Of a DNA stretch of 40,886 nucleotides, positions 34,092 through 40,886 are shown one piece after another. How positions within the stretch are numbered: the first letter of the stretch is position 1; the number at the start of each line of letters is the position of its first letter. The notes below the pieces were generated by a model. The model was given only the letters and a program-made list of their open reading frames with translations. It ran no database searches and was not told the DNA's origin. The translations under genes and the position numbers were made by a program. Location: the NCBI GenBank assembly GCA_028278145.1, contig JANQEV010000106.1, positions 1 to 40,886 on the forward strand, in the 5' to 3' direction. Origin of the DNA: Chromatiales bacterium. GTDB taxonomy: Bacteria > Pseudomonadota > Gammaproteobacteria > Chromatiales > Chromatiaceae.

Positions 34092-36178
34092 TGGGAAGAA
34101 CTGGAATGAAGAATCTATTAATAGCCATCACCCTTTTGTTGATGGTGGGGAATGCAATTGCTAAAACCAATACCCGTGTCAGTCCGCTACTGATACCCGG
34201 GAAACAGAGTCTGTATCAGCGGGTGCTGACCATACCACAGGCCAGGATCTTCTCAGCAGCCAAAGATAATGGAGCAGGTAAGGAAGTCATTCCATTTACC
34301 GCCTTTTACGTCTATGCGCGTAAAAAGGTTAATAAACGTGAATGGTTAAAACTAGGTACTGATCGTCACGGTAAAATCTCTGGCTGGATGCCAGCAGCCA
34401 AGACCATGGAGTGGAATCAGGGGCTGACGGTGGCCTTCCGCGACCCTGTTGGTGGCGATCGCAGCCTGTTGTTCCGGGATCGAGAGTCACTCAAAAGTCT
34501 GGTTGATGCCAACGACAAAGAGGCCTATAGCGCCATCTACCTGGAGGCACAGGCCGGTCTTACCAGTGATGAGTCACCAGTGGTGGCAATCCAGCCGGAT
34601 GTGCACCTGGATGTGAAAGAGGATTTCTATCTGGTCCCGATTCACAAGTATGAAGATGTGTTTGTAGGGGCAGAGCAGGCACGCATGCTGCAGGTTTCCA
34701 GTGTTCCACTTGAGTATGAGCCCCCTGCTGAAGCAGGATCAGGGGCAGGAACAGGAGCAGGAGAGGCAGGAACAGAGGTCGGAACAGGATCTGTAGCAGC
34801 AGCGCCGGCAATGGTGAAAAAGAAGAAGAAACAGCGTAACTATAGCGCTGGACTGGTGTTCGCCATCGACTCCACCCTCTCTATGGATCCCTATATTGAT
34901 CGCACCCGGGAAGCGGTGGGTAAGATCTTCAATAGTCTGGATGAGGCAAAACTGCTGGGTAACGTAAACTTTGGCCTGGTCTCTTTCCGGGATAACACCA
35001 GCGCTGCGCCAGGCATCGGTTATCTGACCAGAACCTATGTGAAATTGAGTGAGGGGCAGGACTCACATGGTTTTCTGTCCCGGGTGGAGAAGCTGTCTGC
35101 TACCACCGTTTCCAGTAGGGATTTTGTGGAAGACGCCTATGCCGGTGTGAAACGCGCCATTGAAGACATGAACTGGAAAAACCACCATGCCCGCTATGTT
35201 GTGCTGATTACGGATGCCGGCGCCCGCGGGGAGTTGGATCCTCTATCCAGTACCGGCATGACACCAGAGGGGCTGCGCCAGTTGGCATTGGATAATGGCG
35301 TCTCAATCTTTGTGTTACACCTGTTGACACCTCACGACCAGGCTAACCACACCAGTGCCGAGGATCAGTATCGGCGCCTATCAGACATCCCTGGAATCGG
35401 CAGCCTTTACTATGGTGTACCCACCGGTGATGTGGTGGAGTTTGGTTATGTACTGGATGCCTTGGCGGCCCAGATCACCGGCCAGGTGCGCACTGCTGTA
35501 GAGAACCTGCCCCTGGAGATTGAGGAGGTAGAGAGCGCTCCCGCAGAAGTTGAGATGGTTGCTAAAGAGGCCACCACTCCACAGTTGGCAGAGCTGCAGG
35601 AGAAGGTGGCAAAGCTGGGTTATGCCCTGCGCATGCGCTATCTGAAACGCAGTGAGACCGGCAAGGTTCCCAACGTATTCAATGCCTGGATCCTGGATCG
35701 TGATATCAATGATCCAGAGCGTAAGGTTCTGGATGTTCGGGTGCTGTTGACCCGTGATCAATTGTCAGACCTGCACGATATTCTGAAACAGATTCTGAAT
35801 ACGGCGGAAGAGGGCCTGCTATCACCCAAGAATTTTCTGAATGAACTCAAGAGCCTGGCTGCAACAATCTCCCGTGACCCATCCAAATTGGGAACCACCA
35901 CTGCGGTAACTGCAGGCGAGGGCAACAGTCTGGCCGATCTTGGGTTCATGGCTGAATATATTGAGGACCTTCCCTACACCGCAGAGGCCATGCGACTCTC
36001 ACTACAGGACTGGCAGACCTGGTCTGCGCGTGAGCAGATAAAGTTTCTCAACGCACTGGAAGCCAAGATCAATTACTATCGCGCCCTGCATGATCATACA
36101 GATCTGTGGGTGAGTCTGGATGGTGGTCCGGTGGACGGGGATTCAGTATTCCCCATTGCTCTGGATATGTTGCCGTAG
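34091..36178 (+). CDS. Periplasmic von Willebrand factor A protein, PpkA C-terminal-like
   Basis: A 695-residue exported protein. A signal peptide lies at about 6-25 (from ATG 34106, preceded by GGAAGA, if that is the true start). Residues about 35-160 (QSLYQRVLTIPQARIF, FTAFYVYARK, REWLKLG, SGWM, LTVAFRDPVGG) and the following vWA domain resemble the periplasmic half of the type VI secretion kinase PpkA. A Gly/Ala/Glu-rich linker (about 215-240) precedes the vWA domain, whose metal site DSTLSMD near 260 has Thr in place of the usual first Ser. No kinase domain is present. It is followed 7 bp later by an ABC ATPase. Similarity to PpkA is by recalled motifs only. Confidence 0.8.
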   Translation: MGRTGMKNLLIAITLLLMVGNAIAKTNTRVSPLLIPGKQSLYQRVLTIPQARIFSAAKDNGAGKEVIPFTAFYVYARKKVNKREWLKLGTDRHGKISGWMPAAKTMEWNQGLTVAFRDPVGGDRSLLFRDRESLKSLVDANDKEAYSAIYLEAQAGLTSDESPVVAIQPDVHLDVKEDFYLVPIHKYEDVFVGAEQARMLQVSSVPLEYEPPAEAGSGAGTGAGEAGTEVGTGSVAAAPAMVKKKKKQRNYSAGLVFAIDSTLSMDPYIDRTREAVGKIFNSLDEAKLLGNVNFGLVSFRDNTSAAPGIGYLTRTYVKLSEGQDSHGFLSRVEKLSATTVSSRDFVEDAYAGVKRAIEDMNWKNHHARYVVLITDAGARGELDPLSSTGMTPEGLRQLALDNGVSIFVLHLLTPHDQANHTSAEDQYRRLSDIPGIGSLYYGVPTGDVVEFGYVLDALAAQITGQVRTAVENLPLEIEEVESAPAEVEMVAKEATTPQLAELQEKVAKLGYALRMRYLKRSETGKVPNVFNAWILDRDINDPERKVLDVRVLLTRDQLSDLHDILKQILNTAEEGLLSPKNFLNELKSLAATISRDPSKLGTTTAVTAGEGNSLADLGFMAEYIEDLPYTAEAMRLSLQDWQTWSAREQIKFLNALEAKINYYRALHDHTDLWVSLDGGPVDGDSVFPIALDMLP

Positions 36179-36185
36179 GTTCTGC

Positions 36186-36974
36186 ATGACTAATGATGAA
36201 ATGTCCCCGCAAGAGAGTGGGACGCTGATCTATCATCTGCGAGATGTGGTCAAGACCCGTGAATCCGAGGGTGTGGCCTTTCGTCTCAGTGTGCCCAGTC
36301 TGCAGATTGCCCAGGGTGAAAAAATCGCCCTGATTGGTGAGAGCGGTTGTGGTAAATCCACCCTGCTGGATATGCTTTCTTTCATCCTGCAACCAAGTGA
36401 GGTGGGCTCTTTCCGTTTTCGTCCCAAACTCAGAGATACCAAGAAGCGGAAGAAGAAGAGAGATGAGCCGCTAGACATAAAGCGCTATTGGGATAGAAAT
36501 AAACAGAATACGTTAGGTGACCTGAGGCGGCATCACATCGGCTATGTGATGCAGACCGGTGGACTGCTGCCATATCTGTCGGTGCGGGACAATATCAACC
36601 TGTCACGACATGTGCTGGGGATGAAGAATGATGGTTCAGTTGAACATCTGGCCAAGGAGTTGGGGATTCATCACCATCTGAACAAACTGCCGGAAGACCT
36701 CTCCACCGGTGAACGCCAGCGGGTGGCCATCGGCCGTGCCCTGGCACATAACCCATCAATTGTGATTGCCGATGAACCTACCGCCTCTGTGGATCCGTTC
36801 GCTGCAGAAAAGATCATGTCACTGTTCCTGGAACTGGTAGAGGAGAGGCAAATAACTGTGATTGTGGCTAGCCATGCCTGGCAACATATCAAGCGACTGG
36901 AACTGCGGCGGCTTGCGCACCATACCAGACGCTCTGAGGATGGGTCGGTAACCGAAACTATTGTTAAGGGCTAG
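36186..36974 (+). CDS. ABC transporter ATP-binding protein (TagT/LolD-like) with an inserted basic segment
   Basis: A 262-residue ATPase: Walker A GESGCGKST (about 49-57), Q-loop YVMQTGGLLP, signature LSTGERQR (the third position is T instead of the usual G), Walker B IVIADEPTASVD and H-loop VASHAWQH. Between Walker A and the Q-loop lies a lysine/arginine-rich insertion (about 74-105) not typical of LolD. ATG 36186 is chosen because similarity begins there; an upstream GTG reading overlaps the vWA gene. It pairs with the permease encoded 76 bp downstream. Confidence 0.87.
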   Translation: MTNDEMSPQESGTLIYHLRDVVKTRESEGVAFRLSVPSLQIAQGEKIALIGESGCGKSTLLDMLSFILQPSEVGSFRFRPKLRDTKKRKKKRDEPLDIKRYWDRNKQNTLGDLRRHHIGYVMQTGGLLPYLSVRDNINLSRHVLGMKNDGSVEHLAKELGIHHHLNKLPEDLSTGERQRVAIGRALAHNPSIVIADEPTASVDPFAAEKIMSLFLELVEERQITVIVASHAWQHIKRLELRRLAHHTRRSEDGSVTETIVKG

Positions 36975-37050
36975 TCATACTGGAGACGATCTCCCGCAGG
37001 CTGGAATCTGAATGAGTTCATGTGTAAGACAGGAAAAGCGGTAACCCTAA

Positions 37051-38256
37051 ATGCGTCCATTTAAGACACTAAGACTGGCAACAAGGGACTATCTGCATGA
37101 GTGGCAGATGTCTGGTTGTTTTATCCTGGCGCTGGCCTCGGTGCTGGGACCCATGCTGGTCCTGTTCGGACTGAAATTTGGGATTGTGGGTGGCATGATT
37201 GAGCAACTGGTGGAAGATCCGCGCAATCGTGAAATCATGCCGGTCGGTAGTGGTAAATTCACCGCTGCATGGATGGGCGAATTACGTAAGCGCTCTGACG
37301 TGGAGTTTATTGTTCCACGCACCAGAAGTATTGCCGCCACTATACAACTCAAAAGCAGTAACCATTCCAAGATCGTATCTATGGAGGTGATTCCTTCAGA
37401 TGTCGGTGACCCGCTGTTGAGTGAGTTGGGAACAGGTCCTACTGAGCTTGATAGCATAGTTCTGTCCAAGAGTGCTGCCGCCAAACTCCGGGTGGAACCT
37501 GGGGATGAGATAAGTGGCAGTCTGGTGCGCAGGTTTAAAGACAAAAAGGAACGGGCGCATCTGGATCTAAAGGTCGCTGCCATTGCCCCGGTCAGTGCCT
37601 TTCCACGTGAGGCTGCATTTACCTCGGTCAAACTGGCAGAGGCGCTGGAAGACTATCGGGATGGTAACGCAGTGCCTATGCTGGGTTGGGACGGTAATAT
37701 TGGTAGCGATTCTCGAACCTATCCAGGCTTCCGTCTCTATGCCGCATCTATCTATGATGTGGCGGACCTGCATGAGGGGTTGGTAGATCTGGGAATTGAG
37801 GTGCGTACCAGGGCGGCAGATATCGAGCTGGTGCAACGCATGGATCGCAACCTCTCTATGGTCTATTGGGCCATAGCCATAATCGGCCTGGTGGGCTTCT
37901 CTCTCTCCCTGGGCGCCAGTCTGTGGGCCAATGTGGATCGTAAGAGCAAGGAGCTGTCGGTACTGAGGCTGGTAGGGTTCCGTACTGGGGATATTATGTG
38001 GTTCCCCATGATCCAGGCTCTATATACGGCTGTGTTGGGCTGGGGGCTGGCTGCGGCTATCTATCACGTTGCGGCCTGGGCCATTAATGATATGTTGGCC
38101 AGCCAGATGGATGTTGGACAACAGATCTGCAATTTGCTGCCGATACACTACATGATCGCATTGGGACTGACCATGGGTTCATCGGTGATAGCAGCTGCGC
38201 TCGCGGGATTTCGCTCCGCCAAGATCGAGCCATCAGAAGGTTTGCGCGAGATCTGA
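37051..38256 (+). CDS. FtsX-like ABC transporter permease (TagS/LolC-like)
   Basis: A 401-residue permease with the four-helix FtsX layout: helix about 21-46, periplasmic domain about 50-265, helices about 270-292, 312-338 and 362-390, ending in KIEPSEGLREI. It has a single FtsX unit, unlike the two-unit permeases elsewhere in this window. With the ATPase it forms a TagTS/LolCDE-type mechanotransmission complex, probably coupling the periplasmic vWA and Sel1 proteins to ATP hydrolysis rather than transporting a solute. This role is inferred from context. Confidence 0.87.
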   Translation: MRPFKTLRLATRDYLHEWQMSGCFILALASVLGPMLVLFGLKFGIVGGMIEQLVEDPRNREIMPVGSGKFTAAWMGELRKRSDVEFIVPRTRSIAATIQLKSSNHSKIVSMEVIPSDVGDPLLSELGTGPTELDSIVLSKSAAAKLRVEPGDEISGSLVRRFKDKKERAHLDLKVAAIAPVSAFPREAAFTSVKLAEALEDYRDGNAVPMLGWDGNIGSDSRTYPGFRLYAASIYDVADLHEGLVDLGIEVRTRAADIELVQRMDRNLSMVYWAIAIIGLVGFSLSLGASLWANVDRKSKELSVLRLVGFRTGDIMWFPMIQALYTAVLGWGLAAAIYHVAAWAINDMLASQMDVGQQICNLLPIHYMIALGLTMGSSVIAAALAGFRSAKIEPSEGLREI

Positions 38257-38309
38257 TAACCAGACAGTATCAGTGCCGGTGCCTGGTTGCTTAGGGTGAG
38301 AGGTGCAAC

Positions 38310-38795
38310 ATGCTGCCTGCAGTCATTGATATCGAAGCATCTGGCTTTGGCCGGGAGAGTTACCCCATCGAGGTTGGAGTGGTGCTGCCGGATGGAAAGT
38401 CCTGCTGTTATCTGATCAAACCCGATAGTAACTGGACCTACTGGGATGGCGAGGCAGAACAGGTCCATGGTATCTCGAGAGAACTGCTGTTTCAGAAGGG
38501 GGCAGAGCCCAGGCAGGTGGCCATGGAGTTGAACGATCTGCTGGGAGGCACCAAGGTTTATACCGATGCCTGGAGTTTTGATCTGTCATGGCTTGGCAAG
38601 CTGTACAATATTGCCGAAATCACCCAACTGTATAGTCTTGAAAGCCTGCGTTCACTCATGTCTGAACGGCAGTCTGAGCTCTGGCAAGAAACGAAAGATA
38701 GCGTGATGCAGGAGTTCAATCTTACCCGTCACCGTGCAAGTGCCGATGCCAGGATTCTCCAGGAGACCCTGCGACGGCTCCATTTGGAGATATAA
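38310..38795 (+). CDS. DEDD-family 3'-5' exonuclease (RNase T/DnaQ-like)
   Basis: A 161-residue protein with the exonuclease motifs DIEASGFG (first Asp-Glu pair), VHGISREL, TDAWSFDLSW (second motif Asp) and HRASADARIL (final His and Asp), so the metal-binding set is complete. It is a stand-alone exonuclease domain and the natural substrate is unknown. GAGAGGTG precedes the ATG. It follows the permease by 53 bp and may be co-transcribed. Confidence 0.85.
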   Translation: MLPAVIDIEASGFGRESYPIEVGVVLPDGKSCCYLIKPDSNWTYWDGEAEQVHGISRELLFQKGAEPRQVAMELNDLLGGTKVYTDAWSFDLSWLGKLYNIAEITQLYSLESLRSLMSERQSELWQETKDSVMQEFNLTRHRASADARILQETLRRLHLEI

Positions 38796-38905
38796 ACTAT
38801 CTGTGCAAGTTCTATTTTTAGCCATAAATGTTGATATGCCAACAAAAATATTTCCCAAATAGAAATTCCCCTGTGGTATAAACATGGCCACTGGCGGTTA
38901 CTAGC

Positions 38906-38920
38906 TACCCGTGAGGTAGA
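38906..38920. repeat. Small inverted repeat CTACC/GGTAG
   Basis: 5-bp arms with a 5-bp spacer in the 204-bp gap between the exonuclease and the radical SAM gene. No function can be assigned. Confidence 0.25.
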
Positions 38921-38999
38921 TAATCAATGATTCTTCCAAGGTAGTTTCCTTGCGCCAGAGTGTTATTATCAACAACAGATTATGGCTTAGAATGGACAG

Positions 39000-39968
39000 A
39001 TGGCGCTCTCAGACTACGTAAATACATTTGGTCAGGACCTGCTCAACCGCTACGGAGAACGGGTGCACAAGCTGGCAATCAATGCCGGCATGACCTGCCC
39101 CAACCGGGATGGCAGTAAGGGCCAGGGCGGCTGTACCTTTTGCAACAACGTCTCATTCAGCCCCAATGCCAAGAAAGAGCCACTGGTGTGGGAGCAGATC
39201 GAGGCAGGTCGCAGGGTGATCGCCAAGCGTACCCGGGCCAAGAAATTTATTGCCTACTTTCAGGCATATACCAACACCTATGCCGATGTTGAGTATCTTT
39301 CAGTACTGTATAAGCAGGCTTTGGCAGAACCGGATGTGGTAGGCCTCTCCATTGGTACCCGCCCGGATTGCGTCCCTGATGAGGTGCTGGACCTGCTGGC
39401 AAGCTTTCAGGCTGAGGGGCATGAGGTGTGGCTGGAACTGGGTCTGCAAAGCATCTTTGACAAGACCCTGGAGCGGGTAAACCGTGGCCACGGTTTTGCC
39501 GAGTATCGGCAGGCGGTACGGGCTGCCAGATTGCGTGGCCTGCCAGTTTGTACCCACCTGATAGTGGGGATGCCGGGCGAGGGCAGGGCGGAGTCTATGG
39601 CCAGCCTGGAGCAGGTTATAGAGCTGGGTGTGGATGGACTCAAGCTGCATCCGCTGCATGTGGTAAAGGGTACTGCCCTGGCCAACGAGTGGCGTCGGGG
39701 TGAGTACAACCCCATGAGCTACTATGAATATATCAATATTGCTGCGGATATGATTGAGCGCACACCTCCTGAGGTGGTATTTCACCGGGTAACAGGGACG
39801 GCTGCCGAGGATATCCTGTTGGCGCCGGAGTGGTGCAGCAAGAAATGGATGGTACTGAACGGTATCGAACTGGAGCTGCAGCGCCGTGGAACCCGTCAGG
39901 GTGTAACCAGCGATCTGCTGTTAACTGGAACAGATAAACCAGCCAGCCTGTGTCAATCCATTGGTTGA
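39000..39968 (+). CDS. Radical SAM protein, YhcC family (TIGR01212)
   Basis: A 322-residue cytosolic radical SAM protein. The cluster motif CPNRDGSKGQGGCTFC near residues 33-48 gives the characteristic spacing of this family, with YFQAYTNTYADVEYL, SIGTRPDCVPDEVL, ELGLQSIFDKTLERVNRGH and LHPLHVVKGTALA. Length is close to E. coli YhcC (309). The reaction is not established. It is encoded 44 bp upstream of ubiU on the same strand and may be co-transcribed. Confidence 0.92.
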   Translation: MALSDYVNTFGQDLLNRYGERVHKLAINAGMTCPNRDGSKGQGGCTFCNNVSFSPNAKKEPLVWEQIEAGRRVIAKRTRAKKFIAYFQAYTNTYADVEYLSVLYKQALAEPDVVGLSIGTRPDCVPDEVLDLLASFQAEGHEVWLELGLQSIFDKTLERVNRGHGFAEYRQAVRAARLRGLPVCTHLIVGMPGEGRAESMASLEQVIELGVDGLKLHPLHVVKGTALANEWRRGEYNPMSYYEYINIAADMIERTPPEVVFHRVTGTAAEDILLAPEWCSKKWMVLNGIELELQRRGTRQGVTSDLLLTGTDKPASLCQSIG

Positions 39969-40012
39969 TTCAGACAGTTGCAGGTTATGAATTTGTCACT
40001 GGAAGTTGAAGT

Positions 40013-40886
40013 ATGGAACTAGTATGTCCGGCAGGTAATCTGCCATCGTTAAAAGCGGCTGTGGATAATGGCGCCGATGCGGTCTATCTGGGACTGCGTG
40101 ATGACACCAATGCCAGGCACTTTGCCGGACTCAACTTTGGTCCGGCCAAGATCGCCGAGGGTATAAAGTATGCCCATGATAGAGGTACCAGGATCTTTAT
40201 GGCCCTGAATACCTATCCCCAGCCCAGTGGCTGGGAGCGCTGGCAGAATGCGGTGGATCAGGCAGCAGACCTGGGTGTGGATGCCCTGATTGCTGCGGAT
40301 ATCGGGGTATTGGATTACGCCTGTAACAAGAGCCAGGATCTGAATCTACACCTGTCAGTACAGGGCTCTGCCACCAACTATGAGGCCCTGAGCTTCTACA
40401 AGGACCACTTTAATGTACGGCGGGCCGTGTTGCCTCGGGTGTTATCCATGGGCCAGGTGCAGCACGTTATCGACCACAGCCCGGTAGAGATCGAGATCTT
40501 TGGTTTTGGCAGTCTGTGTGTAATGGTAGAGGGGCGCTGTATCCTGTCTTCCTATGCCACTGGCCGTTCCCCCAACACCTATGGTGCCTGCTCTCCAGCC
40601 AGTCATGTGGAGTGGAGTGAAACCCCTGAGGGGTTGGAGACCCGTCTGGGTGGGGTGCTGATTGAACGCTATGCCAAGGGTGAGAACGCCGGTTATCCCA
40701 CCCTGTGCAAAGGCAGCTTCCAGGTAGAGGGTAATACCTATCATGCCATCGAGGAGCCAACCAGTCTGAATACCCTGGAACTATTGCCAGAGCTGATGCA
40801 GGCTGGGGTGAAGGCGATAAAAATCGAAGGTCGTCAGCGTAGCCCGGTCTATGTGGAACAGGTGACCAGGGTGTGGCGTGCGGCCA
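40013..40886 (+). CDS. ubiU: O2-independent ubiquinone hydroxylation protein UbiU (peptidase U32 family), 5' part
   Basis: The first 291 codons of a U32-family protein run open to the window end. The start MELVCPAGNLPSLKAAVDNG, NTYPQPSGWERWQ, FGFGSLCVM, GACSPASHVEW and IKIEGRQRSP closely match E. coli UbiU (YhbU, 331 residues). The four cysteines that hold its [4Fe-4S] cluster occur at the same positions: C169, C176, C193 and C232. UbiU works with UbiV (and UbiT) in oxygen-independent hydroxylation in ubiquinone synthesis, so anaerobic respiration with ubiquinone is expected. ubiV would be the natural next gene beyond the window. GGAAG precedes the ATG. Confidence 0.94.
   Translation, partial: MELVCPAGNLPSLKAAVDNGADAVYLGLRDDTNARHFAGLNFGPAKIAEGIKYAHDRGTRIFMALNTYPQPSGWERWQNAVDQAADLGVDALIAADIGVLDYACNKSQDLNLHLSVQGSATNYEALSFYKDHFNVRRAVLPRVLSMGQVQHVIDHSPVEIEIFGFGSLCVMVEGRCILSSYATGRSPNTYGACSPASHVEWSETPEGLETRLGGVLIERYAKGENAGYPTLCKGSFQVEGNTYHAIEEPTSLNTLELLPELMQAGVKAIKIEGRQRSPVYVEQVTRVWRAA

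Overview
The window looks like part of the chromosome of a facultatively anaerobic, probably sulfur-metabolising gammaproteobacterium. This rests on housekeeping genes that closely match gammaproteobacterial families (guaA, tadA, mltF, rhlE, the tesA/ybbA/ybbP locus, a yhcC-like gene, ubiU), on an octaheme cytochrome of the tetrathionate-reductase family, and on a molybdoenzyme operon that includes a YeeE/YedE sulfur permease, with a TorD-like chaperone and a secreted DsrE-like protein next to it. The assignment to sulfur-oxidiser-like bacteria is inference; no marker gene fixes the species. I see no phage, insertion sequence or CRISPR array.

Layout. 1-1849: 3' part of guaA, then an exported thioredoxin-fold protein. 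1846-4776 (minus): DUF302 protein, octaheme cytochrome and cytochrome b, ending at a strong terminator, with an FNR/CRP-type box and a separate palindrome upstream. 5310-8597: tadA, a GGDEF protein and mltF. 8674-9000: tRNA-Ser(CGA) followed by a structured stretch that resembles a decayed copy of its 3' end. 9032-11156: rhlE and a thioredoxin-type arsC. 11775-15595: ybbP and ybbA, with tesA divergent from ybbA. 15718-20312: a periplasmic binding protein gene followed 2 bp later by a CHASE-PAS-GAF-PAS-GGDEF-EAL protein. 20754-25139: ATPase, FtsX-type permease and lipocalin-like protein (AttEFGH-type export set). 25140-25571: a gap with an orphan plus-strand terminator, a possible small RNA. 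25572-27312: TorD-like chaperone, DsrE-like secreted protein and an L,D-transpeptidase. 27505-32901 (minus): four-cluster ferredoxin, cytochrome b, monoheme cytochrome c, Tat-exported molybdopterin oxidoreductase and YeeE permease. 33387-38256 (plus): Sel1-repeat membrane protein, periplasmic vWA protein, ABC ATPase and FtsX permease. 38310-40886: a DEDD exonuclease, a YhcC-like radical SAM protein and the 5' part of ubiU.

How it fits together. The octaheme module and the molybdoenzyme operon are two separate membrane-linked redox systems, probably for sulfur or nitrogen oxyanions and polysulfide-like substrates. The chaperone, the exported DsrE-like protein and the sulfur permease fit a route in which sulfur is processed in the periplasm and its product is imported. 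UbiU, needed for oxygen-independent ubiquinone synthesis, fits growth by anaerobic respiration. The Sel1-vWA-ABC cluster resembles the TagST/PpkA surface-sensing branch of type VI secretion control but lacks a kinase and any secretion gene here; together with the octaheme/DUF302 module and the molybdoenzyme operon it is the most unusual content.
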